Source: Liopterus haemorrhoidalis (Eukaryota; Arthropoda; Insecta; Coleoptera; Dytiscidae). From it: a stretch of DNA of 64,000 nt. The translations under genes were made by a program, and so were the position numbers. Location: contig OZ020618.1 of the NCBI GenBank assembly GCA_963971575.1, positions 29,626,540 through 29,690,539 of the forward strand, in the 5' to 3' direction. The notes below the pieces were generated by a model. It had not been told where the DNA came from. It was given only the letters and a program-made list of their open reading frames with translations, and made no database searches. Shown piece by piece: positions 1 through 11,190 of the stretch. Numbering within the stretch: the stretch's first letter is position 1; each line of letters starts with the position of its first letter.

Positions 1-152
1 AATTCATCGAAAATCAATTCATCGAAAATCAATTCATCGAATATCAATTCATCGAAAATCAATTCATCGAAAATCAATTCATCGAAAATCAATTCATCGA
101 AAATCATTTCATCGAATGATCAATTCATCGAATGATCAATTCATCGAAAAAA
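1..152 (+). repeat. Minisatellite arm, 15-bp unit AATTCATCGAAAATC
   Basis: About ten units, mostly AATTCATCGAAAATC. The last ones are 16 bp and contain ATGATC. It continues off the left edge of the window. Confidence 0.9.
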
Positions 153-560
153 AAATATTTTGTAAATATTTGAGAGGAATGCCGAGGGGATCGGAAAGCC
201 AAAAAAAGCAGTGGTCAATAAAAGTTGACAGACTACACTTATTAAATAACTATCATACTTGGTCTATTAATAATTTTTTAATTTTCCATTCAGAAAATAC
301 GCCAGGTAAAAGATACCTGTTGGATTATTTTGAAATCGAACAGGGCTCCTTAGATCAGAAAAACCCGGTTAATGGGATCATAAATGTACTAATACACCCA
401 TTCTTAAAGGATTATAAAATGGTGTTTCCCCATCTGTTAAGTCTTAAGGGTTTTGTGTTATGTACATAGTTTTACTATTCATATTTACTATACCACACAT
501 GATTTGTTCAATGTACGGTGATTCTAAACAGGTGGAATTGTTATGTTAGTGTGAGTTTGT

Positions 561-815
561 TTTGTCATTAAACTAGATGATGGGTAGCTCGCTTCGCTCG
601 GCTTCTTCTAACCAAACCCTTACTAACCTAACCTAACCTAAGATAGTGTTTTGACATTAAACTAGAAGATGGGTAGCTCGCTTCGCTCGGCTTCTTCTAA
701 CAAAACCCTTACTAACCTAACCTAAACCTAAAATAGTGCTTTGTCCTTAAACTAGAAGATGGGTAACTCGCTCCGCTCGGTTTTAGACTTTTACTAACTA
801 AACCTAACCTAATTA
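561..815 (+). repeat. 90-bp tandem repeat with telomere-like CCTAA runs
   Basis: About 2.7 copies of a 90-bp unit. Each has ATTAAACTAGA, GATGGGTAGCTCGCTTCGCT and a run of TAACCTAACCTAA-type motifs. CCTAA is the complement of the TTAGG insect telomere repeat. A degenerate single copy occurs at 21400-21550, preceded in both places by GATTCTAAACA, so this is a dispersed unit rather than a telomere. Confidence 0.75.
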
Positions 816-1078
816 CCTTGTTTTTAGGCGCATAGTACTTTATTTTCCCCCATATTAGCCCAATTAAAATGCGTATCATTGTGTATGAATTTATAAAAAT
901 TATTTACATGCAATTGCCCATAACCTGTCTTATTAAACCTTAAAAACAAAACATTTATTTCTTTTATTATATAAATTTTCTTATTATATTTCTTTATTTA
1001 CATTCAAACACTATGTCACTTTATTTACCTTTTTTTAAACCATATAAAAAAATTTACGCAATTATTTCTTAGTCTGTC

Positions 1079-1268
1079 TACTTTTACAAAATATTTTTTT
1101 TCGATGAATTGATCATTCGATGAATTGATCATTCGATGAATTGATTTTCGATTAATTGATTTTCGATGAATTGATTTTCGATGAATTGATTTTCGATGAA
1201 TTAATTTTCGATGAATTGATTTTCGATGAATTGATATTCGATGAATTGATATTCGATGAACTCGTCGG
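1079..1268 (-). repeat. Inverted minisatellite arm
   Basis: About eleven units of TTGATTTTCGATGAA, the reverse complement of the left arm. The variant units fall in the mirrored order. An apparent minus-strand frame rich in IHRKS is only the translation of this repeat. Confidence 0.9.
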
Positions 1269-1370
1269 TTACCCAATCCCACTAACCGGGCCCGCCACAG
1301 GTGGACACCCGAGGAGCAGGAAGACCTGCTTCAGGTTTACGAGGCAGCGTCACCCCATCGCAGGGGCTAC

Positions 1371-2493
1371 ATGGTCAGAGTCCACTCACAATGGTGTGAA
1401 AATCATCCCGAGCTGGACTTCATGACGCAACTAAATCTGCGCGACCAAGTAGCACGCCTGCGACGCAGGATGAGGCGATCGAGACGAAGACAGTCGAGAA
1501 GGTTGTCCCAAATACCGGTACAGCCATCGACACCTGCAAGCCCACCAACGGGAGGTGGGCAGATAGCCACTGGGTCTTCCCCAGTTAATGCAGGAATAAC
1601 ATCCTCTTCACCGGAAAAAAATCTTCGTGAAGATTTTCTAGCCCTTCTCTCGCCTCATTCTGAACGCACCCGACTTGGACACAATAACTTCAAAGTTCGT
1701 GCTGATGACCTCACGCAACTTAATGAGCTTATTGACAAGCAAATTTCCCCTCAGAGTAGTCTCTGGGAAATCGACTGTGCTGTATACGCTGCAGCAGCTG
1801 TGCAGACGCCAAAGCGGGCTTTGGCCTCTAAGGCTTTTAACGGCAAACTGCGTATACAGCAATTAGAGAAGAATGACGCGTTCACGCCAGGAAGCTTCTC
1901 ATATTCAGTGTGCTATTGATGCTTTACGAAGTATTAAGCCGCTAAGTGTGAATACTAAGCGCATATTACATCAATTGCGCATAAAGCATCACACACTGAA
2001 TTTGTCCACTCTCTCTCTGCTAAAGCAGAAAGCGGTGGACAAATTGAGAGCGCTAGCCCTGGCAAGAAAGAACATGTTACGAGTCCACCCGGAGATAGAG
2101 AGATGCATTGGGCAACTTATGTCCCTCTGAAAGACACAATTTGTTGTCCCAAGTAGATCAACCGCAGTGTCGACAGAGTGGATACATTTCAAGCGTGGCG
2201 TTTTCCAGGGAGATTCCCTAAGCCCGCTACTATTTTGCATCTCACTTCTTCCTCTATCGATCGAGCTTAGGCGCGGCAGTGGCTACATGGCGGGTCTTCC
2301 GTTGAAGCGTAAGCACAAAATTACCCATCTCTTTTACATGGATGATTTGAAGCTCTACGCCTCGAACGAGAGGAATTTGCAGACCGCCTTAGATGCTGTT
2401 GCTGAGTACACTGCCGCGATAGGTATACAATTCGGGTTGGAAAAATGCGCTGTTTTTCATATATACAGAGGAAAAGGGGTTGGACAACGGTGA
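1371..2493 (+). pseudogene. R2-like non-LTR retrotransposon, 5' part (broken)
   Basis: Three frames are needed to read it. 1371-1919 begins with a basic region (RLRRRMRRSRRRQSRR) and continues into 1873-2130 by a shift near 1870. After a deletion, 2133-2493 gives reverse transcriptase palm motifs: RGVFQGDSLSPLLF and the catalytic FYMDDLKLY. The fingers and early palm of the RT are missing between about 2130 and 2165, so the copy is internally deleted. The upstream sequence abuts the foldback arm directly. No intact start or poly-A-bounded unit exists. The family assignment rests on the downstream zinc knuckle and endonuclease. Confidence 0.7.
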
Positions 2494-3740
2494 AGATGTT
2501 CAATTGGTTGATGGGAGCATTATAAAACATCTTAATGCCGAAGGGTCTTACACATTTCTTGGCATCAGTGAAAGGGGTGTCCAGGATGTCACTTTTATTA
2601 AGCAGGCCCTTCGCAGCAAGTATATGGCACGTCTGAGGCAGATATGGAGATCATGTCTGTCTGGCAAGAACAAGATCGCTGCCACAAACATGCTTGCTGT
2701 CCCATTAATTTCATACACTTTTGGTGTAATGAAATGGAATGTTGATGATCTTAAGGATCTCGACAGAAGAACCAGAAAGATCATGAACATCAACCGAAGT
2801 CTTCACCCGAAATCTTCTGTGCAGCACATTTACCTCCCTCGTCAAAATGAGAGTCGGGAATTACTTAATCTGGAGTGTTTACACGATCGACTCGTCCTGG
2901 TTACAGCTAACAGTATCCTCAGAAGTCAGGACCCACTATTACAATTCGTTAGTGAGGACGAATTTAGCGGCAAAGGGGCGTTTCTTTACCAGGCAGCGCG
3001 AAGAGCAGCAACGAGATTTAACCTGGCAGACTTGAGTCCCGCCAGGGAAAACGCTGGAGTACAACTCTCTCGTGAGGAGTACAACAGAGTTACCGGTTCG
3101 GTGGAACGAGGCGAGACAGACATGTTGACAAAAGAACACATGAGTAAAAGTATGCACTCTGTGTTCTTCAAACATATTTAAAGTCTAGAGTTGTCCACTG
3201 AACACACGTTCTCGTTTCTTAAGTCTGCTGGTTTGAGATCGGAAACAGAAGGTTTTGTGTTTGCGTGTCAGGATGGTGTTATAAATATTTTGGCGTACAG
3301 GGACCGCATATTCCAAATAGCGGAGTCCACACTCTGTACGTTGTGCCACCACCATTCTGAAACGATTATGCACATTCTGTCTGCTTGTCCATCTCTTGCA
3401 GCGTCGAGCTACGTGTCTCGACATAATGCTGCTCTCCGCCTGCCTCTACTATCATCTTAGACATGCCTATGGTATTGACCAAATACCGGTTATACCGTAC
3501 GTCCCTTCCGACATAGAATCGGTGGTGGAAAATTCCAAGTGCCGAATTTTTTGGAATTACTCCTTCCCCACCTCGAGGTTACTGACAGCCACTAAGCCGG
3601 ACATAACCCTTCTGGATATCTAGACCAAACAGATGTTTGTGATCGAATTCTCAAGTCCAGCTGAGAAGAATATCTCTCTCAAGGAGGAGGGAAAAGAGGT
3701 CCAAGTATATGGAACCGGTTTGACACGCGTTCATATGTGA
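2480..3740 (+). pseudogene. R2-like retrotransposon, 3' part: RT thumb, CCHC knuckle, restriction-like endonuclease
   Basis: 2480-3181 is a 233-aa frame continuing the RT (YTFLGI, then a thumb region with PLISYTFGVMKW). After another shift, 3191-3460 holds a Cys/His knuckle (CTLCHHH then HILSACP). 3396-3623 reads into KPDITLLD and stops at a TAG (3621). Past that stop the same frame gives FVIEFSSPAEKN followed by KEE. The D...E...K order of KPD, IEFS and KE is the restriction-like endonuclease signature of R2-clade elements, which cut their target before target-primed reverse transcription. At least four disruptions make this copy dead. The 3' end is probably in the A-rich tract at 3775-3830. 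Confidence 0.8.
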
Positions 3741-3839
3741 GTTGCAACGACTTATGACCTCACTCAAGAAATAATGAAAAAGATGAATAAAATATGATAA
3801 AATAGAATTTTATAATAATAAAATTTATAGAATATTGAA

Positions 3840-5160
3840 TAAACTCTGCTTGGTCTCACAAAATTGCAAGTAATTAATTACCTGGTTTTAAACAAACCTG
3901 ACTCTGGAGGGAAATCCAGATCAAAAATAGTTTTTTAACAAAATACAAGTTAGGTAATTAATATACGAATGTATATTTATTAAAAAATTGAACACAATGC
4001 AGGGGATCCTGAATCAAATATAATACTCACTGATTTTAGACGGTTTTATATTTTATAATAAAAAGACACATGAGCTTACCTCGATAGAAAAAATATTAAT
4101 TCGTACTTAATATAAGGAATGCATATTAACTAAAATTGCAGATTAATCAGGGGATACTGATGTGATAATATACTCTGAAAGTGGCGGTTTTTAACACTGT
4201 CAAAATAACTAAAACTCTAAAAGTTTCTGAAAGTTTAGTTAACTATAACCAAATAGTTAGAAAATTCACAAATTAATATTACACCTACATTTTTTATTCA
4301 TTTGTTAAAAAAATATATGTATCATATTTTTACATAAATAATTATATAATATTTTTACAAAATACATAATAATTTTTTTTGACAAGCATTATATTAACAC
4401 ATGCACAACACATTTACAACAGAAATACATTCATTCATAATAATACACGTTAAGGTCGAATGTACTACAAAGAGATTACCTATACATTGGACTCCAATGA
4501 TTGGAGTCTTAAACCAGATTGTTGTATTGTTTTACTGTTATCATTAGATTTACATACGATTTAGCATTATGATATACAGTTAAGTATAGTTTTGCGGAAG
4601 TTTGCGTAACTCATGCTAAATATATCAATAGATCTATCTTTAACAAAAAAACTGTTATATAATGTTGTCATTTTATACAGTGGACTATTTCTGCAGTGTT
4701 CTGTGCTAGTTCGTTTGCAAATAAAGAGTGTATCTCTAATTCTAAAGTCACGAGATAGTACACTTATAGATATATTAAATAATGCCAAATAACAGTCGAT
4801 GAAATTATAAAATAACTAGATTAGCCCTTTGACAACAAATAGTATTATACAATATACTATGAATATGAATCGCAACAATTGCATTTCTAAGCAAAGTTAA
4901 TCTTTCAAAAAACTTATTCTAGTTGCCCACTTGGAAAATTATAATAATATTGGATAAAATAATATGAATACCAGATAGGTAGCTGAGAAATTTTTCTAGC
5001 AGTGTCAGTAGTTATTTTTTCCTTAAAACTCTGTACCAGAAAAGACTTGTAATAGTATTTTAAAAATCCATTCGTGTATTTTTTGAAACTCTTGTGTTGC
5101 GATTAATTAACATATCACTTAACAACTATTATTATTTTCCGGAATCTTTCAAACGAAAAC
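3840..5160. other. AT-rich intergenic stretch, nothing recognised
   Basis: No homology-like frame, TIR pair or tandem repeat seen. A 73-codon minus-strand frame at 4567-4788 has low-complexity coding character and no recognisable motif. Confidence 0.5.
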
Positions 5161-5339
5161 ATGGCGCATTATATGTCAATATACACTTCGGTAAGCTTCG
5201 GAATATTTCGTTACATTTCGGAATCTTGCTTCAAATTTGTATTAGACGACAGCATTGACGTCATATACATAATTATATACTACCTCATCGGACGACAGGC
5301 ACGCACGCACACAGCCACCCAGGGACACACGTTGGTGTA

Positions 5340-5947
5340 TTATATTATAGATTATATTCGTAGATTCTTAGAGAATAAATTTGCAAAATATTGTTCATAT
5401 CGGTCAAAGCATATAGGAGTATCTAGAGTTTCTTGTTTATACCTACGAAACCCTAGACAATTCTATATGTAATTATATTTGTAGATTCTTAGAGAATAAA
5501 TCTGCAAAATATTGTTCATATCGGGCAAAGCATATAGGAGTATCTAGAGTTTCTTGTTTATGACTACGAAACCCTAGACATTTTTATATGTAATTATATT
5601 CATAGATTTTTAGAAAATAAGTCTGCAAAATATTGTTCATATCAGTCAAAGGATATAGGAGTGTCTGGAGTTTCTTGCTTATGCCTACGAAACCCTAGAC
5701 CATTTCTATATGTAATTTTATCCGCAGTTTTTTAGAGAATAAATCTGCAAAATATTGTTCATATCGGTCAAAGCATATAGGAGTGTCCAGAGTTTCTTGT
5801 TTATACCTACAAAACCCTAGACATTTCTATATGTTATTATGTTCGTAGATTCTTAGGGAATAAATTTGCAAAATATTGTTCATATCGGTCAAAGCATATA
5901 GGAGTATCTAGAGTTTCTTGTTTATGTCTACGAAATCCTAAACCAAA
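5340..5947 (+). repeat. 121-bp satellite array, left block
   Basis: Five units. Each carries GAATAAATCTGCAAAATATT, CATATCGGTCAAAGCATATA and TACGAAACCCTAGACA. The period measured between successive TAGATTCTT motifs (5362, 5482, 5603) is 121 bp. Divergence is about 5-10 percent by eye. Confidence 0.9.
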
Positions 5948-6853
5948 CAGGGGTCGGTAAACCGAGGCTCACGAGCCGCATGCGGCTCTTTAAGGATATT
6001 CGTGTGGCTAAGTAAGTTAAGCTACACATCTAACATACTAAAACCTTCTAAGGAAGTGCAAACTAATTTTTCTCATTAATTTAAATCCATACTTATTACA
6101 TGTTGTGATTTATTCATGTATATTTATGCACTACTTGTTAAATGATGCTAAAAGATCAGCTGTGGCCACCACAGGACCGACCGCCATCATAAAGTACTTG
6201 TATAAAATACATTCTAGCAGCAGAGTAGAAAAAACTTGGCCTAATATTTTGTAACAGAGATATTATTTATCATGACCATGGAAACGTTACATATAAGTAT
6301 GAAAAAATAGATAATTAGAAAAAAAATCAAAATTTTCAATTTTTGGTTCGTTTTATCAAAAAATGTCTCAAATAAAAGTTGTTAGTTATTGCTTTTGTAG
6401 CTACTTTTGTAAAATAAATTTTTTCGAAATATTTTTCTTATGTTAAATATTCGCAAAAATCTTAAAATCGACACGAGTAAACTCCCATTTTTAGTCAACC
6501 GATTTTTATTAAAAGTTGATCCATTTGTGCCATTGATGTCAAGAGCTTACAAATGAAGTTTCAAAAAATTCTTCTAGACGAATATGCTCTGCACGTGTAT
6601 ACAGACAGACGGACAGACAGACCGACAGACATCATGCTAAAAATAGTCAAAACGTTATGTAGAGACCTCAATTCGTGGAGATCCATCAAAATCTCGAAAT
6701 GTCATAATCAGTATGATCACAATACCTCCCTTATATATGTTGGTGGTAGGTAAAACGTCATGTATTAAAACAAAATTATGGCTCTTTAAAATGTTTCCAG
6801 ATGCCCTAAAGGGTGAATTTGGCTCTTTAGCCTCTAAAGTTTGCCGACCCCTG
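5948..6853 (+). mobile_element. Non-autonomous hAT-like element inside the satellite
   Basis: Ends are CAGGGGTCGGTAAAC and its mirror ...GTTTGCCGACCCCTG, a typical hAT terminus of CAGGGG type. Subterminal GGCTCTTTA motifs are also mirrored. The element splits a satellite unit. The flanks TCCTAAAC (5936-5943) and CCCTAGAC (6854-6861) look like a diverged 8-bp duplication, with four extra bases (CAAA) on the left. The interior is mostly a copy of repeat family R. Confidence 0.75.
6157..6757 (+). repeat. Dispersed repeat family R, uninterrupted copy
   Basis: Begins CAGCTGTGGCCACCACAGGA, which folds on itself (CTGTGG/CCACAG). It contains a CAGACAGACGGACAGACAGA tract and ends CCTCCCTTATATATGTTGGT followed by a GGTAGGTAAAA variant. 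ACCGACCGCCA near the start is mirrored by the terminal TGGCGGTCGGT of other copies. Other copies lie at 17804, 44728, 44910, 46792 and 52015. No protein. The class is unknown. This copy and 17804 show the empty TATATA site used by later insertions. Confidence 0.8.
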
Positions 6854-6989
6854 CCCTAGACATTTCTATATGTAATTATACTCTTAGGTTCTTAGAAAAT
6901 AAATCTGCAAAATATTGTTTATATCAGTCAAAGCATATAAGAGTGTCTAGAGTTTCTTTTTTATGTATACGAAAACCTAGACATTTTTA

Positions 6990-7049
<60 letters not shown>

Positions 7050-7830
7050 AACTAAGAGCAGAAGTCATAAGACTTGTATAGCTCTAAATACTGTACAATT
7101 ATGAGTATGTGTATATGTTATTTTTTCCGCAGTTTCTTAGAGAATAAATCTGTAAAATATTTTTCATATCGATCATAGAATATAGGAATGTCTAGAGTTT
7201 CTTGTTTATGCCTACAAAACCCTAGACATTTCTATACGTAATTATATTTGTAGATCCTTAGAGAATAAATATACAAAATATTGTTCATATCGGTCAAAGG
7301 ACATGGGGGTGTCTAGAGTTACTTGTTTATGCCTACGAAACCCTAGATATTTCTATATGTGGTTATATTTGTAAATTCTTACAGAATAAATCTGCAAAAT
7401 ATTGTTCATATCGGTCAAAGGATATGGGGGTGTCTAGAGTTATTTGTTTATGCCTGCGAAACCCTAGATATTTGTATATGTGGTTATATTCGTAAATTCT
7501 TACAGAATAAATCTGCAAAATATTGTTCATATCGGTCAAAGCATATAGGTGTTTTAAGAGTTTTTCGTTTTTGCCTACGAAACCCTAGACATTTCTGTAC
7601 GTAATTATATTCGTAAATTTTTAGAGAATAAATATGGAAAATATTGTTCATATCGGTCAAAGGATATAGGAGAGTTTAGAGTTAAGAGTTTAGAGTTTAT
7701 GCCTACGAAACTCTAGACATTTAAATACATTATTTTATTCGCACTTTCTTCGAGAAGAAATCCGCAAATATTATTCATGTCGGTTATAGTATGTAGCGGT
7801 GTCTAAAATTTCTTGTTTGTCTCCGAAATC
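6854..7830 (+). repeat. 121-bp satellite array, right block
   Basis: About eight further units of the same satellite, more divergent toward the right end, where the last unit (7730-7830) is only partly recognisable. An (ATT)n microsatellite interrupts one unit. Confidence 0.85.
6987..7049 (+). repeat. (ATT)n microsatellite
   Basis: About 21 uninterrupted ATT units inside a satellite monomer. The poly-isoleucine frame across it is not a gene. Confidence 0.95.
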
Positions 7831-7913
7831 AGACGCATCATCCCGAATTATTCCGACCGTACGAACAGACATAAGCTTTTTATATATTAGGGATGTTTCA
7901 TTTTGTAATGCGT

Positions 7914-8086
7914 AACTATAGCTTGTTTCTTTGGTTTATGCGGAACTAGATTTTCAATTTTAGTAACTTTAACCGATTAAGTGAGGGTTTCGATCATTTT
8001 GTTTAGGAAAAACCCACTTCAAACCATGGAAAGTGAGACCATGACAACAAAAATGAAAATTCCGGTTAGTTCCGTCTAACGTTTGG
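7914..8086 (+). mobile_element. Short MITE of the GGAACTAGATTTT family
   Basis: The left side has TTATGCGGAACTAGATTTTC and the right side TTAGTTCCGTCTAACGTTTGG. The same termini and interior (CCGATTAAGTGAGG, CCATGGAAA) appear in the 168-bp copy at 12597 and, with longer interiors, in the CAGTCTGTTCC family. The outer TIR bases are degraded here. Confidence 0.5.
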
Positions 8087-8130
8087 CCTATATGAGGGAA
8101 TCTTTATTTTTTATGTTATGTATTTATAAT

Positions 8131-8470
8131 ATAGTGCGATCATTAAATCCTGACCGTTACATAATGATAAACAATGGGTTTTAAAATATGAAAACTATAT
8201 TCTAATCCACAGTTGAAAATCCCAATTTAATAAAGAACCAATCAGATTACTTCGTTGGTCCGAACTCACCCGAGGAATGTGTTTCTAACTTAATATTTGT
8301 ATCAACTCATTAGCGTGTAGAGAAAAATAGTGTTCATTTAATAATCAGTTCGTATAAGGCAACAATAATAGAATGTACTCCTATGTGTACATGTCCTTGG
8401 AAATAAGTTTGATAACTAAGTGTTTCTGTCAAGTATTGCTTAACGTTCAAGAAATAATGATCGCACTGTA
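8131..8470 (+). mobile_element. MITE with TIR AGTGCGATCATTA, copy 1
   Basis: Ends AGTGCGATCATTAAA and AATAATGATCGCACT, flanked by TA-like bases. It is an inverted-orientation homologue of 8846-9162: the segment around AAACAATGGGTTTTAAAATA reappears there as its reverse complement. Confidence 0.7.
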
Positions 8471-8778
8471 CCATCTTAGAGTAGTAATTCTGAAATGGCA
8501 CCTTTCAAAATATTTGACAAATAATGGACATTAATGACAATCTGATATTTGAATTTTTTTAATGAATTTAACCTTAACACTATAGGTGATTTCGTTTTAC
8601 TTACTACTGTTTCAGAAAAATTATATCACTTCATTTAACTGTTGCGTTCGTTTTACTGCATACCTGAAATATATATTTTAGTGAAACGCATAATTTTATC
8701 AGAAGCACCCAAATGGTAACTATTAAACTTACATCGCTTCACTAACAAACCGAACCTATAAATCATATCAAGCGACAG

Positions 8779-8827
8779 CTAAGAACAGAAGCTACTGTTC
8801 TGTTCTTCTGTTCTTAGAAGCTAACGA
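8779..8827 (+). repeat. Perfect 13-bp hairpin
   Basis: CTAAGAACAGAAG (8779-8791) pairs with CTTCTGTTCTTAG (8815-8827) around a 23-nt loop that itself contains CTGTTCTG. Confidence 0.8.
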
Positions 8828-8845
8828 AGTAGTTATTGCATTATA

Positions 8846-9162
8846 AAGTGCGATCATTAATTCGAGAGAAGCATTTAGTTATCAAACTTATTTTCAAAGA
8901 CATGTACACATAAGCGTACATTTTATTTTTATTACCATACACGAATTAAATTAACACTTTTTCTCTACACCAATGAGTTGATAACAAATATTAAGTTAGC
9001 AACGGATTTTCGTTGTTCCTCGGGTGATTTCAGGCCAACGAAGTAATCTGATAGGTTCTTTGTTAAATTGGGATTTTCAGCTGTGAATTAGAATACAGTT
9101 TTGATATTTTAAAACCCATTGTTTACCATTATGTAAAGCTCAGAAATTAATGATCTCACTGT
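8846..9162 (-). mobile_element. MITE with TIR AGTGCGATCATTA, copy 2 (opposite orientation)
   Basis: Bounded by AAGTGCGATCATTAAT and TTAATGATCTCACT. The interior is the reverse complement of copy 1. Together the two make a large imperfect palindrome separated by about 375 bp. Confidence 0.7.
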
Positions 9163-9179
9163 AACATGTCCTTCAGTAC

Positions 9180-9650
9180 TTGGAACCAAAATCCTTTGTA
9201 TGGTTTCATTTATTGAAAAATTAAAATCTTCATGACCCATGGTTCATACTCTTAATTAACAATAATACGGACAATAATGACAAATATGCAGTTTATTGCG
9301 AAATAGAAATAGATTCTACCTTAAACACGTTTTACTTTGATGTCAGCCTACCTTGTCGTAAGTTTCTATATATTAATTCACCGTTAAGTGAAGCGGACGC
9401 CTTCGTTTTATTTTTTATAGAATTACAAACCCATCACTTCTTCTAAGTTTCAAAATAACTAAAGTTAAGCGATGGTAAAACGAAAACCTACAATGAATCC
9501 TAACCAAAAATTGAAAAGCCAGGTTAACTAGTTCACATGGTTTCATAAAAGTCCATTTACAACCCAACAATCATCAAAGTCAATCAAAAAAATATATATA
9601 ATATAATATTTAAATTATTTTGTATCATGATTTGAATTGTTTTTCTCCAA
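9180..9650. other. AT-rich spacer, nothing recognised
   Basis: No motif, TIR or coding signal beyond AT-rich simple sequence. Confidence 0.5.
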
Positions 9651-9651
9651 A

Positions 9652-10290
9652 TTAGCATTTCAAAAAAATTTTATACACCATACTTAAACTTAAGTTATTA
9701 AAACAAACGATTATATTTAAAGGTTTAATAATTTGCATGTCATCAGCAAACATGAACATCATACTGTTAGAAGAAGCTTTAAAAAATTCAAATGTGTAAA
9801 TAACACAAAAAAGTGGGCTTAAAATTGCGCCGTGGGGAACTTCTCTTAACAAATTTGATAGAAAGTAGATCTCCATTTATAGTAATCCTTTGAGTATGGT
9901 CTGTAAGATAACTTGTTAAGATTTTGAGCGCAGTATCGAACCCTAAGTATCTTAATTTTGCTATAAGTATTTCTGGATTTAGAGAATCTAATGATTTTTA
10001 AAGGTCCAAAAGTTCCATGAAAGTCATCATGTTTTTGTCAGTGGCGTATAAGATTTTGGCAGTAATATGTAATAAGGATGATGTACTGTAATAATTTCTA
10101 AATCCCAAATTGATTATGAGGAATTACTGAATGTTACTCAAAGAGGATTGAATGGAGATGATTGAATGTAAACGGGTTCGACTTTTTTGGCACCATGCTT
10201 GGATTCAAGGCTTCTTTCCAAGCATTTATAAATGTTCCTTGCGTTATGCAACAGTTCGCTGAAATAATCAATTTAAGCATTTTTATATCT
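9652..10290 (-). pseudogene. Jockey/CR1-type reverse transcriptase relic
   Basis: Read from high to low coordinate, the minus strand gives in order: QGTFINAWKEALNPS with KKSNP (about 10250-10150), IPHNQFG, LLHITAKILYATDKNM (about 10080), SLNPEILIAKLRYLGFD with a YLTDHTQRITING stretch (about 9990-9870), and VPHGAILSPLF followed by FADDMQI (9652-9876). These are successive RT blocks of a Jockey/CR1-like LINE. The usual PQG is PHG and several frame changes and stops intervene. Neither the endonuclease nor the 3' end was found, so this is an internal fragment. Confidence 0.75.
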
Positions 10291-10299
10291 AGTGAAATC

Positions 10300-10827
10300 T
10301 CTATCTGTTAGAATTAGATTTAATAGACCTAAATAATATTTTCTAAATCATTTTCATTTACTGTTTTAAAGAAAAACATGAGATTAGGATTGAGCTTACT
10401 AGAATAATAAAACAAAATTGTGTTCTGGGCCCTGTAGCACCATTCTACTGTGCACTGCGTTGCCATGTAAAATTTTTAAATTGCAAAATGCAAAGCATAG
10501 TTTCCTCACTTTGCATTTATTCATTTGTTGCTAAAACGAAATAAAATATAATATATTTTGTCAACTGTCATCACGCCTGTGTCATCGGTATACAAAAATT
10601 TCGAACCCCGCCAAAACCATGTGGCGGTTATCTGATGAGTGTAGCACACAATTTCCACCAGGAGGCAGTTGTGTTGGACACCCCCTCGCCACCCCCCACC
10701 CCTGAATACTCCACAAACTGGAATTTTAAATCTTATCTATTTAAATATGGCAGTTATTGTGAATGTGACCTGCACGTGGCGTGTTTAATGTTCTGTGGTG
10801 CAAAGAATTTTAAGTGATCAATAATAT
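10300..10827. other. Spacer; short unrecognised frame
   Basis: A 60-codon plus-strand frame at 10635-10817 contains a proline run (TPSPPPTPE) and four Cys. It has no recognised family and is probably chance. Nothing else was seen. Confidence 0.4.
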
Positions 10828-11190
10828 ATTAATTAGGAAATATTGGCCCATCAGCTGAAATCAAACTTATATGTATTGTATATTTTACTTTTTTTTGATA
10901 TGTTCGATATTTGAAATATTTGATATCAATAACATATTAATTAGAAAAAATTGGCTCATCAGCTGAAATCAGACTTATATGTATCGTAGATTTTATTTAT
11001 TTTTTTTGTTATGTTCGATATTTGATATTAAATATTTGAAATGTTCGATATCAATAATATATTTATTATATTTTTTGCAAATTTTGGCCCATCAGCTGAA
11101 ATCCGACTTATGTATATGTATAGCATATTTTACTTTTGTTGGTGATGTTTGATATTTGAAATGTTCGATTTATTGCAAATATTGGCAAAT
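10828..11190 (+). repeat. About 118-bp tandem repeat, three copies
   Basis: Each unit has TTGGCCCATCAGCTGAAATC, ACTTATATGTAT, a T-run and GTTCGATATTTGAAAT. Unit starts are near 10828, 10935 and 11050. Confidence 0.8.

Larger units (their letters stand above)
1..1268. mobile_element. Foldback element with inverted minisatellite arms
   Basis: The two ends carry the same 15-bp motif in opposite orientation. AATTCATCGAAAATC repeats on the left, and its reverse complement repeats at 1101-1264. Both arms then show the same inward order: two TGATC-containing units, an A-run, ATATTTTGTAAA and a GACAGACTA motif (228 on the left, 1070 on the right as its complement). This is the architecture of FB-type elements, whose long inverted repeats are built of short tandem repeats. 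The left end lies outside the window. No transposase is visible inside; the middle holds a 90-bp tandem repeat and AT-rich DNA. Confidence 0.6.

Noticed and set aside
1..152. Short regularly spaced repeats resembling a CRISPR array
   Set aside because: The 15-bp units are contiguous, with no unique spacers, and the host is eukaryotic.
1025..1282. 85-codon minus-strand frame rich in IHRKS
   Set aside because: It is a translation of the 15-bp tandem repeat; the opposite strand gives an equally regular FDELI frame.
6841..7104. Frame with a long isoleucine run
   Set aside because: Produced by the (ATT)n microsatellite within satellite DNA.
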